Below, piece by piece: positions 36,148 through 47,572 of a DNA stretch of 64,000 nucleotides. Positions within the stretch are counted from its first letter, which is position 1; every line of letters begins with the position of its first letter. Made by a program: the position numbers and the translations under genes. Source of the stretch: Phialocephala subalpina. Its lineage: Eukaryota; Ascomycota; Leotiomycetes; Helotiales; Mollisiaceae. Location of the stretch: assembly GCA_900073065.1 (NCBI GenBank), contig FJOG01000076.1, positions 51,027 through 115,026 of the forward strand. Reading direction: 5' to 3'. Below the pieces are notes generated by a model that was not told the DNA's origin, did no database searches, and saw nothing but the letters and a program-made list of their open reading frames with translations.

Positions 36148-36989
36148 GGTTGTGTGGTTGGTGTTGACTCGACGCGAGACAAGATTTCGAAGCTCGCGAG
36201 AGCAATCGCAAATAGAGCAAGCTCAAGAGTCACGTGCTACCCCTCCATTCCTTCGAATTTTCCTCTCCCTTACTTCTCTCCTCCTTTTGCATGTTCTTCC
36301 ATAAACATGGTTATGAACAACATTTTTATGTCACACATATGCCATGTAACTTATGTTACCATTCAACATCTTCGAGATGGTACAATCAACGGAACTAGCG
36401 TTCCGACCTAGCAACTCGTCTTTCATCCACTGCTCTTCCAAAACACCTTCACTCTTTGCCTTTGTCTTACATTTGCTGCATATCGCATTCGCTCTTGACT
36501 CGCGATGGAGTACCAACTGCAGTCAGCTTGACTCTTCATCAATAGCGATCTCTATTTTTCGAGTTGTCTGACCATTTTCCTTCATCAGTCAGCACGGCCA
36601 AATTCCGCGATCTCGACCCGAGCCACAAAAGGAGGGCGATGAATTTTCTCGGTTGATGCTTGTCAAATTTTTTTTTTGAGTAATTAAACTTAAATGCTAT
36701 CAAATATGCAGTCATGTTTGAGTGGTACTACTTTTGTTTAGCAGAAGATGGTGTATTTTGAAGTGTTAGAGAATATGCTTCCGCAGAGGAGCTTATTTCA
36801 TCATCTACGTTCACTCGCGAGCTAGATATATCTTCACATTCATTTATTAATACAAAAAAAAATAAATAAAAAATAAAAAATTACCCAGGAGTTTGGGTAA
36901 ACCTAAATGCTAAAATTTTAGAAAAGGACATGGAAATATATGCAGATATCACCCAACATTTTAAAGGGTTTGACGGAAGAAGTAGGCAT
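36148..36989. other. intergenic with AT-rich patch
   Basis: No gene. The stretch 36670-36920 is AT-rich with poly-A/T runs. Promoter of prefoldin 4 on the left. Confidence 0.4.
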
Positions 36990-38471
36990 TTAAACTTTGC
37001 GACGTATGTGATAAACCCCTCCAAAGAACGCCAATACAGCTGCAATTCCACCCAACGTCATGTAGACGATTGCAAATGCCTTGCCAGAAATCTTACAATA
37101 TGGCTCTCCTCCAGCATAGTGCTGAAGAGCGGCGAATCCAACCCCTCCTACACGGGCAAACCAACCTGCTATACAGGGGAAAATGTGGAAACGCGGGTCG
37201 TAAACCAGAGGAAGAATCATAACGGAGTAGAAGATGATCGAGATCCACCAAGTTCCAAAACCATCGGTGGTGTCGAATCTCCATAACACCAAAGTAACTG
37301 CTAGCTCAACCAGTAGGAGAAGAGTCACGATGAACAGGAGAAGCAATTGGTTGCCTTTGTGAGTCCGAGGGAAGAAGCGCTCGCCGAAAAGGAGGCTGAG
37401 TCCAATGAGTGCTACAGGAAGTGATGGATAGACCCAGAGTTCAACGCCAAAGTGACGTCTCGCATCTGCTTGTGGGAGTGTGCAAGCTTCGTACAATGTG
37501 ATTATGGTAGTGGCGACTGTTAACAGATCTGTTCCGATACATGTCCAAAGTTTCCACATCTTCCATTCTGGTGGAGTGCTCTGCCGTTGCATTCCCAGGT
37601 AATAGATGCGCGCAAATTGTGACGAATCTGATCCAAGACGTGCTGAAATCAATCCTGCACTGCCAGCAGCGTGCGCTCGCAAACAAGCCCAGGAAATTGA
37701 ATCTAGGAAGGCACGGAGCCCACCGCCTTTCTTCCAGAGGAGAGGTGTATCGAAAATCCACCATGTCAATTGAATTGTGACGAATGTTATTACAAGTAAA
37801 GCCCATGCCAAAGGTTTAATTGTATGGCAAGTTTCCGGATTCTGATAGTCTGGAAGAACGTCGCAATCAATGTATGTGTGCGCTGGTACAATGGATGTCG
37901 AAGTTTCAGTTGCAGTTCGTGTCGTTTTGGAAAATATCCCGCTAACACCAGGTGCGTAGGTCTGTACTAGAGTTGATTCGGGGTAGGTCGTAGTTGAACA
38001 CTTGATGCCTTCCATCGTCGTTGGGACTGTGAGCGCCGGAATTGTCTCCCCGCGCTTGAAGCATGAAGCAATCGTTGTAGCAGTATTGGTAAAGGTTGTG
38101 ACTGTCAAAGCAGTATAGGTAGTATGAGGAGACAGGCCGGTATGCCCGCTGGAATAGGTTATTGTGTTGATTTCCTGAGGCTGTGAAACAACGACGCAGG
38201 TTGAAGCTGTAGCAATTTTAGGCGTAAGACCAGGGATAATGGCGTTTGGAATTGTTTGTCCAGGCTGAACGCAAGTTACATCCGTTGTCGCAGCGAAAGT
38301 GAAAGTCTCGCTGCTCAAAGCCGTGTAAGTAGTGTGTGCAAAGATGTCATACTCCCCGCTTGAAAAAGTCCAGCTGTCGATTTGTTGAGGCACGGAAATG
38401 ACGAAACATGTTGGAACTGTTGCAATGCTAAGGGCCGCAGAAACAGAGGTGGCTAATGTAGTTGACACCAT
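36990..38471 (-). CDS. membrane protein with three N-terminal extracellular-type repeats
   Basis: One exon; 493 residues from ATG 38471 (MVSTTLATSVSAALSIATVP), or 542 from the upstream ATG at 38618. The shorter form begins with a signal-like segment. About residues 20-190 hold three diverged repeats of about 58 residues, each with a leading and closing Cys: CFVISVPQQIDSWTFSSGEY, CVVVSQPQEINTITYSSGHT, and a third starting CSTTTYPESTLVQTYAPG; the first two share HTTYTAL and PGQTIP/RGETIP. After a single PETC Cys the protein turns into about seven membrane helices (ALLVITFVTIQLTWWIF to AFAIVYMTLGGIAAVLAFFG) with an Arg-rich end. I do not recognise the family. A surface sensor or transport accessory is possible. 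Confidence 0.65.
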   Translation of the reverse strand: MVSTTLATSVSAALSIATVPTCFVISVPQQIDSWTFSSGEYDIFAHTTYTALSSETFTFAATTDVTCVQPGQTIPNAIIPGLTPKIATASTCVVVSQPQEINTITYSSGHTGLSPHTTYTALTVTTFTNTATTIASCFKRGETIPALTVPTTMEGIKCSTTTYPESTLVQTYAPGVSGIFSKTTRTATETSTSIVPAHTYIDCDVLPDYQNPETCHTIKPLAWALLVITFVTIQLTWWIFDTPLLWKKGGGLRAFLDSISWACLRAHAAGSAGLISARLGSDSSQFARIYYLGMQRQSTPPEWKMWKLWTCIGTDLLTVATTIITLYEACTLPQADARRHFGVELWVYPSLPVALIGLSLLFGERFFPRTHKGNQLLLLFIVTLLLLVELAVTLVLWRFDTTDGFGTWWISIIFYSVMILPLVYDPRFHIFPCIAGWFARVGGVGFAALQHYAGGEPYCKISGKAFAIVYMTLGGIAAVLAFFGGVYHIRRKV

Positions 38472-38960
38472 CTTGAAGGTCCATTCCAGTATTGTGAGGG
38501 AAATTTCTTTCCAACGACGATTGTTGAGAATAAAAGAACTACTTCCAGCCTTGTGCTCGGATAAACGATTGCTCATGAAGGATTCTGTGGTGGCGCAGCA
38601 TATGCAGTGTAGCCTCACCTAACCCTGCAAAAAAAGCCACCACTTGCCGTGTACTTGGGCTCACTTGTACCAAAGTATAATTATTCAGTGCTTGCCGCTT
38701 AGTACAAGGAACCGTGGGTTTCTTCTACTAGAGTTTAGATCCGGCCTTTCTATAATCGTGCGCCTAAAGTTAGCACAACCTTTAGCTCGGATGAACTTGA
38801 TATCGCTAAAGCGAATTCATCTAAATATCAAAAATTCGCGTCGCTTGGCGGCATCCAATTGGTTCGACGATTAACGTGCTGAGAGAGCGTTAGATATCGT
38901 TTGAGCGAGTGTCCTGCTAAGTTGTCGCGCTTACAGGCTCCGGGATTATTTCCCTTAGCG

Positions 38961-39024
38961 AGCCGCCCCCTTTTCAAGCCGCCCCTTTTCAAGCCGCCCC
39001 CTTTTCTAGCCGCCCCCTTTTCTA
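38961..39024. repeat. 16-bp tandem repeat, four units
   Basis: Unit AGCCGCCCCCTTTTCA/T repeated four times (one unit lacks a C). It ends directly at the start of the inverted-repeat element at 39025. Confidence 0.85.
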
Positions 39025-39837
39025 GCGGTACCCCTACGAAGCCACCCGTAGGAGGAATCCTCCCACGGCCACAATTTGCTGATCAAACAGCAGCTCCGAA
39101 AGGTCTAAACGCAAGGTTTGCAGGGCTTCAAATTGCTTGACAAAGGCCTCCGAAAGTAAAGCTCTCTGGACTACTGGAGGGGCCAACCACAAAGCTCGAA
39201 AACACTTACACTAAGGCCCTGTAGCACATTACCAAAGCTCTAAAACTACGTCAATGGGGGTGAACATGTCTCCGTAGACATTCCGAAAGACAAAGGCCCC
39301 TACAAGTGCTTAGAAGCTCCTCGTTTAGCGGCGGATTTGAAAGATAAATTTTCTTTGAGTCCTTTTCTTCTTTTTTTTTTTATATCACATATAGTGAGTT
39401 TCCCTTCTTCTTTCTCTTTCTCCTCTCTTTCCCCTTTTCACGGCCTTTGCTAACTTGCAATAAATAAGTATACCCACTTGTATTTAGTGAGGTCTTGAGA
39501 GATTGTAGGGCTAGGGAAGCTGGGAGACTATAAGAGAGTTGGGAGGCTGTGAGAAGGTGTGGGGGTAAGATGAGAGTGTAGATCGCATTACGTAGTGTAA
39601 TAAACTCTGAAACCGACGCTTTGACTGTCCACTTGTGAGTCCACCAGGTCTGTGAGCTTTAATCAAGTCCGTGAGCTTCAAGTCTGTGCTTTTAGTCCCC
39701 CGTGAGCCTTGTTGTAGGTCTTACGCGCCCACTCTCTCGCAGGTGGTCCGAGTTGGGCCCATCCCTGCCAACTGCCCTTTCAAGCAGTCTGTGCCGGTAG
39801 GAGGATCCCTCCTACGGGTGGTTTCGTAGGATACCGC
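39025..39837. mobile_element. candidate non-autonomous element with ~42-bp terminal inverted repeats
   Basis: Left end 39025-39066 begins GCGGTACCCCTACGAAGCC; the right end 39795-39837, read on the minus strand, begins GCGGTATCCTACGAAACC. Both continue CACCCGTAGGAGG(A/G)ATCCTCC with few mismatches. The interior of about 730 bp has no long ORF and includes a pyrimidine-rich tract (39360-39435). No clear target-site duplication is seen. It resembles a MITE-like derivative of a DNA transposon. Confidence 0.6.
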
Positions 39838-39926
39838 GGACTGGCTGTTACTGCATTCATTTTCTACCTCAACACAAAATCCCTAAGCTCCAACTCACTG
39901 TTGTCATACCGCTGACATACATCGTG

Positions 39927-40490
39927 TCAATTGCTGATCACGTGTAGTAGGTCGAAACTCTCTTTCCATATGTAGTATAGCTCAAGGGTAATCTCACAGA
40001 CTTTTATATCCTCAACCTCCTCCTTAGCTAGCTTATTATACTTAACAATACCATCTTTTACCCACAGAATGATGCCTAGACCTCGTAGCATCTCACACAT
40101 CGAGAGCGTACAAAACACCCGACCCCACCAAATTGAAGAATCCACCACCCCGGTCTCGAATAACAAAAGGAAATGGAAAAGAAAAAGTCCACCAAGGCCA
40201 ATAAACAATCAAATCACCACTCTGAGCTTCTCTGGGAGCCAATCCCATACTCCCTTCCATAGTGGTAAAGAACCTCCTCCCATAGATGTCCTTAATTTTG
40301 TCGTCGTATTCCTTAATCTTTGCCTCTGGTGTCATCTCAGATTTCCGATTTATAATAATATGTCTCAATCCATTCTTCGATAACATCCGTCCCTTCAAAA
40401 TATTTCTTGTAGAATTTTCGGAGAATGTTTAACCAGTATTTGGCGTACCAGAGTTTGAAGTTCGAGTGATCGGTGGTCGAGTTTCTCGGT
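39927..40490 (-). pseudogene. relic of HET-domain (heterokaryon incompatibility) protein, C-terminal part
   Basis: The fragment carries the hallmark end of HET proteins: GRRFFTTMEGSMGLAPREAQ, then SGDLIVY, PFVIRDRGGGFFNLVGSG. Upstream, in another frame, are WYAKYWLNILRKFYKKYF and DVIEEWIETYYY, so at least one frameshift near 40350 separates the parts; another follows at about 40095. No N-terminal HET motif is present. HET proteins trigger cell death after fusion of unlike strains; this copy cannot. Confidence 0.65.
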
Positions 40491-40691
40491 TTCAAAGGAT
40501 GAGTGTATACATGAAAGACTCGGTAATGGTCCAGGAGACTCTTTTGTTTGGGAGTCTAGTGGCTACCGCTTCCCAACTCTGCATTATACATGTAAATAAT
40601 GAATCCAGTGCCACCATAACGTGACATAGATTGTAGATTGTAGAATGTACTGTGCAGTAACATTCATGTTGAATAAACATATAAACTGGAG

Positions 40692-41189
40692 CTACGAAGA
40701 GAAATGAGGGTATCCGGGGTACGCAGGGTTATCCGCGTTCCGACCAAAGAGACTGTAAGACCCATTATATCCCGTTTTAAAGGCTTTTGTACAGTTCTCA
40801 TCCGTGAACTCGTCTGTGCCGGGATTATACTCGCTCCACAACACGCCTGCTACCACACACTACACTCAGTCCTCAACAAGGGATTCAAATTAGGTATGGG
40901 CAAAGAGCATATCATACCATGGGTTGTGTTGTTTGCTTTACAGTGGAAACTTCTTTCCAAACTCGAGTTACTGCTACGTCCTTAACTTCATCGCGGAGGC
41001 CGAAAAGCTTTACGTCTTTGATGGTTGGGTTTTGGCAGTTGCAGGTGTACTGGAGCCAGCTACTATCGCGTTAATCAAGCTCTGGGTGAAAATGACAGGA
41101 ATCATTCAGGAAGATACATACTAAGGCGTTCCAATCTGTGGTAGGGCGTTGACTGAGGAGAACAATGCGGCGACGTAGAGCAACTTCAT
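40692..41189 (-). CDS. small secreted protein, candidate effector
   Basis: Recovered by splicing: exons 41189-41122, 41062-40918 and 40859-40692 (introns 59 and 58 bp, both GT-AG) give 126 residues. Signal peptide MKLLYVAALFSSVNA with likely cleavage before LPQ. The mature part has four Cys (YTCNCQ, MCVVAG, ENCTKAF), is rich in Tyr, Asn, Gly and Pro, and ends NADNPAYPGYPHFSS. No known domain. Length, signal and Cys content are those of fungal small secreted proteins, but such features are not proof of an effector role. It lies beside a HET relic in repeat-rich DNA. Confidence 0.6.
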
Positions 41190-42787
41190 TTTGGGTTGGA
41201 AGGGCTTTGGTTTAAGAAGACTAATAACAGATTCAAGTCTTTTGAAATATTACTTAGGCATGAGATTTCATAAATGTTCCCGACTTCCACCTTACTTTTG
41301 AAAGGTAATGTCCCACCTTCGAGATCCCAGATCAAAGACTGGTGCCTCTATAGATCGAATGCTAAAACTCTTGAACAGGAAAGGTTCTTCTGTGAACATC
41401 TTCTCTCTTGGAGTCTTCGACGCAAGCTCGTCCGCATTCGACAAAAATGGGAGACCTATTTGCTCAAGACTTTATCAAGAAGTCTATGAAAGAGTTGGCC
41501 AAGGTGAAGCATAACCAAGAGGCGCTCTGCGGTTCTTTGAGGACCGCAAGGCCCATCTGTGCTCAGTCAAGTCGTCATTGTTGAAGACAATTTTAAACAG
41601 TGTCCACGAAAGTCCTTTCCCGAGCACTGCCGCTGGTGGCAGCTTGAGGGATCGGACCACCGAGCTTCCGAGCTTTGTTTGAGAAATCTTTGGCCGCATT
41701 CATGGAGTCGGACTGGTTTGTCCAGATCGGCTTGCATGCAGATATGGGCAGTCCTTTCGGTGCTCTAGGAATATACAGCATGAGTGCGCCTCCTCCAATG
41801 GGATATTATGGAGCTCCCTAGCCCATGAATCAATTCACCGATACAGCACCGCGGTCCATCTCATCTCTTGAAATCAACACAAGATGAACAGTTTTGTTCC
41901 AGCAGCTTCCACAACCATTAGGTAACATTGCTGTCAATAGCACGTGATGGTCTTGGTTGATGATGTCTACTCCCGGAAACGTAACAAAGTTGAAGGGTAT
42001 GGGAGAGCTGCATCGCGTTTGCCCCAGCGTTCTCTTTACCTACTCGCCGGTGGTCTCTGGCTGGGTGCATCGGCCCCTTCTCTCACCTGCTCGCCTCCCT
42101 GTCCTTTCTCAAACTCAAGTTGTGCTCTGAATCGCGCCTCGAACTCGTCAGTGAACTCCAGCGGTTGGTGTAGTGAGCGCCTTGGGGTTCACAGAGCCTT
42201 GCCATAGTGAGCTCTCGAGCGATTTTAAATTGTTTTCATGTTGTTGGTGAAGGACTCTTTGTCAGCAATCATTTGACCCCACTAGGCCCCGTCTTAGGGT
42301 GATTTCCCATGGTGGGGTAAGCTTCCCTGCGTGATTTTGTGATAGACGATTCCAGTGAGTTTGGGTTGGGAATACCTGTAACCCATTTGGCAGATCCACC
42401 GCGAATGACTTGACAATGGTTTATTCCAGCTCAAAGCCACTTATATATGTCGCAGGAGAGATTTGTCGATTTGAACATGTTCAAAATAAAATATCACGTA
42501 TGGTCTAATTATCGGGTGCTTTTAACAAATGATGGATTTGCGTATTTCTTACCATGAGAGACAGAGATGGCTATCTCGGGCTCACCTTTCTGCAACGATC
42601 ATTCACAACGCGATGCAGTCCATCTGCGAATTATATTGACACTTCAAAGTAGATAGATATGGCCACTCCGCTTATGTTCACGTTTCTAATCCTCATGCTC
42701 TTCCACGCTGCGGACGATGATTTTGCAACGGTAACCCTTTTCACGCAATCACAGCCACGGAAATATTCACCCTAATGAAATATCGCG
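41190..42787. other. gene-poor stretch
   Basis: No supported gene. Open plus-strand pieces at 41308-41514 (NIFSLGVFDASSSAFDKNGR) and 41560-41830 may be remains of one gene but show no known motif. Confidence 0.3.
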
Positions 42788-43320
42788 ATGCTAACTGCAC
42801 AGAATTCCGTCGACTCTTCTTCGAGCTCAACATGGCCCCATTGCCCCAGCGACGAAGCCACACCCGTAGATGCTACGCCGTCGATCGGAAGGTCTTCAAG
42901 CGACTCATCTCTCGTGGGTTCAATCCTCGACGATTATGGGAAGGAAATACTCGAGTCTGCAAATGACGAGTTTCTAGATCTCGCTGTCGGGATGCGACTC
43001 CAAACAATCTGTGCAAGAGAACTCGCAAATTTGCTTGCACGGATATCATCGACGAAGAAAGTGACCGTCCTGTCCATGGTGCAGGTTCGCCATCGAAGCC
43101 CAACGCAATCGCAACCCCAAAGCCATTAGGGACGGTTGCGGGCCAATATCGCCCTCTTTTTGTAGCTTCGTCTCAACCTCCGTCCCTCGAAGAATCTCGA
43201 GCCCCAAAGCGTACGAACACCGTCAAAGTCCGGCGACACGAATCTCTCCTGATGAACGCACATCTCAATGCTCCCGATGCCAACAAGAAGACTATTACTT
43301 CCGAGAAAGAAGGTGGCTAA
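42788..43320 (+). CDS. hypothetical protein, two exons
   Basis: Exon 42788-42969, a 50 bp GT-AG intron, exon 43020-43320; 160 residues. N-terminal part Ser/Thr-rich (SVDSSSSSTWPHCPSDEA), then GSILDDYGKEILESAND, then after the junction FACTDIIDEESDRPVHGAGS and a Pro/Lys-rich end (LGTVAGQYRPLFVASSQPPS). Splicing joins two open stretches in consistent phase, which is the only support. No domain is recognised. Confidence 0.4.
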
Positions 43321-43971
43321 CCTGATTTGGGCATTGCGGCGGCCATGACTGATAAGGAGAGCTTATCATTGAACATTTCATTGATGTTCGATACGAATAG
43401 CTTCATATTTAGAGGCAGTCCTCCGACCAGCCATCTCCTCAAATGTCTCCAAGCTGACTTAGGGAATTCTATCCTCGCTGTTTGCTTCTTTGGCGTCGAC
43501 CCCGCAATCTTGTGGCTGAATTGTGTTTCTCTGCTGGAAACCACTCCATGAGCCCGGTTTCTTTAAGAAATGAACCAATCCGCCACAATGAATCCAGAAC
43601 ATCCCAAGAAGCGTGATCTTAACATTTTCTGGGACGATTTCCCCTCGCCGACGGCACACAAGCTTCAACTGCCCGTCCCACCACCCCGGACTCATCCCTG
43701 CCATCGTCGCACTCGCTATCGTCGCACTCGCTATCGTCGCACTCGCTATCGTCGTGCAGCTCTTATCATGCTTGGTGCAACTTTCTATTACGCATATCCA
43801 ATGATTTCTCTGTACCAGACCCAAGCCGTTGATAGTCGTCAGCATGCAGAAAAGATGGGCATGCTTATTTGTACTTGACATCCTGTCCCAAGTACCAAGC
43901 TCTTCTCCCTTCCCTCCTTTCTCCTTCTCAAAATCATTGTTTTGCTAGACAAACCGTCAACTTAGTACATC
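43321..43971. other. intergenic with coding-like repeat tract
   Basis: Includes an open frame on each strand around a 15-bp tandem repeat (43703-43754). No supported gene; promoter of the permease at the right. Confidence 0.35.
43703..43754. repeat. 15-bp tandem repeat, 3.5 units
   Basis: Unit ATCGTCGCACTCGCT repeated three and a half times without mismatch. In one frame it encodes a hydrophobic IVALA repeat. Confidence 0.9.
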
Positions 43972-45816
43972 ATGGCAGAAAACAAGAATGCTCCTCCAGA
44001 CCTGGAGAAGACTGTGAGCCGTCATTCACACATCGTTGCTCCTCCTCCAGAGCTGCTGTCCGGAGATGCGGATGCAGAACTCCTAGGTAAGCAAAGCTTC
44101 CTCTCGACGACCAACCTGCTAACTTCTATCACAGCGAAGCTTGGCTACAAGCAAGAACTTCGTCGCAACTTCACCATGATCGAAGTCTTTGGCATCGCAT
44201 TCAGTATCATGGGCCTGCTTCCATCAATCGCGTCCACGCTCTCGTTCTCAATACCCGCGGGACCGGTTGGCATGGTTTGGGGCTGGTTTGTGGCATCAAT
44301 GTTTATCTTTGTCGTCGGGGTGGCGATGGCAGATCTTGGTTCGGCAATGCCCACTTCTGGAGGTCTATACTGGTGGTATGTTCGACAACTTTCGCTGGAA
44401 TGCATGAGCTGATTGGTCTAGGACACATTTCTTCGCTTCTCCCAGGACTCGCAACGCCTTGAGTTTCTTGGTGGGCTACTCGAATACTCTTGGCCTGGTT
44501 GGAGGTCTGTGCAGTATTGACTACGGCTTTGCATTGATGTTCTGCTCCGTGTAAGCTGACACAAACCCTCTCCAAGTACCCCGCTTATTGAACAGCATTG
44601 TCATTTCACGTGATGGAAATTGGACTCCCACGAATGGTGATGTCTATGCCGTCTTCCTAGGTTGTGTTCTCTTGCACGGAGTTCTAGCTTCAACCCTCTC
44701 CAAAATCATGGGAAAACTGCAAACCGTCTTCGTGGCCATGAACCTCATTCTGATCGCGGCTACCATCATCGCCCTCCCCATCGGGAAACACCAACGCAAC
44801 GACGCACACTACATTTTCGCCCAAACTGAGAATCTGACTACCTGGCCTACAGGGTGGGCATTCATGCTCTCATGGCTCAGTCCAATCTGGACAATCGGTG
44901 CATTCGATTCTTGTGTTCACATGAGCGAAGAAGCCGCCAACGCAGCAAAAGCCGTCCCATACGGAATCCTAATGTCAATCGGCTCATGCTGGATCCTCGG
45001 ATTCATCATCATGATCGTCATCGCCGCGTGCATCAACCCCGATCTCGAATCCGTACTCGGCTCCTCCTTCGGCCAGCCCATGGCACAGATCTACTACGAC
45101 GCCATCGGGAAACACGGTACACTCGGTCTTATGTCTCTTCTGATGATCGTTCAATTCCTCATGGGACTTTCAATCCTCGTCGCTGCTTCTCGCCAGACAT
45201 GGGCATTCTCCCGCGATGGCGCCCTCCCGTTCTCGAGCTTCTTCCGCGTCATTTCTCAGAAGATGGGATACATCCCTCTCCGCTGCGTCTGGGGCTGCGT
45301 CTTCCTGGCCGCAATTCTCGGCCTCCTCTGCCTCATCGCCCCAGCAGCAGCAGCAGCGCTCTTCTCTCTCGCTGTGGCAGGAAACACGTAGCATGGGGCA
45401 CACCCCTATTCTGCCGCCTTGTCTGGGGCCAACATAAATTCGTCCCCGGCCCATTCTATACGGGCGATAAGCTCTCTCGTCCCATCGCTTGGCTCGCTAT
45501 CACTTTCCTCGTCTTCGGCATCATCCTCGCCATGTTCCCGGTCGGAGGACCAAACCCCACACCACAGGATATGAATTATACTGTTGTGATCAACATGGCG
45601 GTCTGGGGAGGAGCGCTGGCGTATTACTTTATCGACGCGAGGAAATGGTTCACTGGACCAAAGATCACAGTTGATGTTGGAGCGATGACTGATGAGCAGA
45701 GACAGACGCTTGCGGATGAGGGGTTGGAGATCACGGTTAATGAGGGGGATACTACGCCTGAGTATGGTGGAGGAGTGAGGGGCGATAAGATTGAGAAGGG
45801 GGTGGAATCTGCGTGA
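43972..45816 (+). CDS. APC-family permease (GABA/choline-type), frame-shifted once
   Basis: Plasma-membrane amino-acid or choline permease. Exons 43972-44086, 44135-44375, 44422-44550 and 44596-45816 (introns 48, 46 and 45 bp) give about 568 residues if one base is added. Seen: KLGYKQELRRNFTMIEVFG, then GPVGMVWGWFVASMFIF, MADLGSAMPTSGGLYWW, VHMSEEAANAAKAVPYGI, and QTWAFSRDGALPFSSFF. At 45384-45388 the frame changes between LFSLAVAGN and AWGTPLFCRLVWG; relatives read through here, so one base is missing. Exon phases close only with that base. The remaining C-terminal helices (PIAWLAITFLVFGIILAMFP) and tail are normal. Sequence error or recent null allele. Confidence 0.87.
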
Positions 45817-47572
45817 GTTTGGCGAGTCGCTGGGACATTCAACTGAGGTATAAAGCTCCAAATTATGTCATAAGTTCGGCAAGTTATCCTATCTTCACCT
45901 TGAAACCGTCTCAAAAAGCATTCTTCTACCATTTATCTTTTCTCATTTGGTTGATTCATAGTGTACAGGAAGTCCCTTTTCCCGCTGATAATTCTTTCGT
46001 CCATCCCTTTGGCCGGCTCTTTTAGACGGTTAGGTCAAGGTTCTCGACTGTTCGTTTGCCAAGCGATAATCAAAGTACGAGACAAAGATATTGCTACTGT
46101 TGCCAATAAAATGCCATCAATTCTTGTAGTGGTTCGTCCTTTCCTGATCGCACTCGCACTCCTCTGAGGAAGTGATTGTAGGTTGGAATGGTATGGTACG
46201 GTGTTTCGTGTCTTTTGCCAGGCTTTCTGGTGTTTGTGGGCTTGTCATGGTGGGTTTGGAGGAGCCTGAAGGTGCCTCCAGTCCTTGGAGATCTGGATGT
46301 TGTGTTTAAAGTCAGCATTACTGATGATGGCGTTGTTGGTAAGGGAAGAGAGGTATACAATCGTTACAGGCTGGAAAGGACGGTTGGAGAGACCGATAGA
46401 GAAAGAAACGACCCGCAGAGGACTCTAGAACAATAAACCGTCTCAAAACACATTTGTAGATTATCCCAGAGATATGTGCAGACCCTCTTAATAAAGACCT
46501 GTCACACGCCTGGTGTAGAGCCTGTGGGGTCGCATCGGTTGTGATTCTGCACTCTGCACATCGTATATTGCTTTTCCTGTACCAAGTTACTAAATGCCTC
46601 AAAAGCTCCAAAGATACTAGTGGGTCCTTTTGAACATCTAGATGGCTCTTGCCTGTCCATGTACATGACAGGAATTGTGGGTTTAGTGCTCAAGGCAGGA
46701 GGTCCACCTCTGCCGACACTTGCGCGTATCGGACGACACCCGAAGATATGAGAGAATCTCTAATAGGCTTCCACCTCTAATCTCCATTGGATTATCTATA
46801 CGTATCACAGTATACTGGAATACAGAACCATGGTCTCCAATGAGCTTGGGTGTTCGTTGAACACGCCCCCTTTTCCCGTAAGCGATCACGTGCTGGCCAT
46901 CGCCGCGATGTGTCCTAAAAGCAGTGCGTCAAAATCTGCAGGTTGAAGAAAACGTTGGATCCCGACATCAGAGAATCAGGGAGTATGCAGTTCAGAAGAT
47001 TGTGCGTTTCCTCGCTAAATGTGATCGCGACTTCTTCGTTTATCGATTTACTGGATCCCTACTCATGGTGGCTACGAACTTTACTTGACGATCCTTCAGC
47101 CTCAACGTCCATACCCCCATTTCCACAGCCACATGCCCTTCCAAATCTCCGTTTTGAGGCAGAGATCATACGCGGGTCTAAAGAATATGCAGAGCATACA
47201 AATATGCGCGCCGGGCACGCACATTTCCCGCAAGCACACCAAACCTCCCACGAACCTGGCATTTACTGTGAAAAAATGCAAACAAATCAAATGTATCCCC
47301 ACAAATACCACAAATAAAGCTTCTTTCCAAGAGCTTTGCAGATGTGGCGGTGTCTCGTGGACGCTCGCAGATGCTGGAATGCCTCTCTCTGTTGCAGAAA
47401 CGACTTTACCTACATTCAAACAGCACGTTTTCCTACAAGAACGAGGCTAATCTCCTCTCGGAATCTCTCCCCATTCTTCTTTCTCTACCAACATTCGAGA
47501 GCGGTGAAAGACTTCAGCCAACGCAAGATCTACCCAAAACACGAAGGTTGTTCGGAACACACAAAACAAATC
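45817..47572. other. intergenic, 1.75 kb
   Basis: No supported gene. Open frames lack motifs and the composition is mixed. Confidence 0.3.

Noticed and set aside
43703..43754. CRISPR-like repeat
   Set aside because: Units are directly joined without spacers, and the genome is eukaryotic.
43459..43881. 140-codon minus-strand frame with an ASATI repeat
   Set aside because: The repeat comes from the 15-bp DNA repeat and is open in several frames; no supported gene structure.
44854..45816. 320-codon plus-strand frame inside the permease
   Set aside because: Only its end (after 45388) is real, as the shifted C-terminus of the permease; the first part is Arg/Pro/His-rich out-of-frame sequence.
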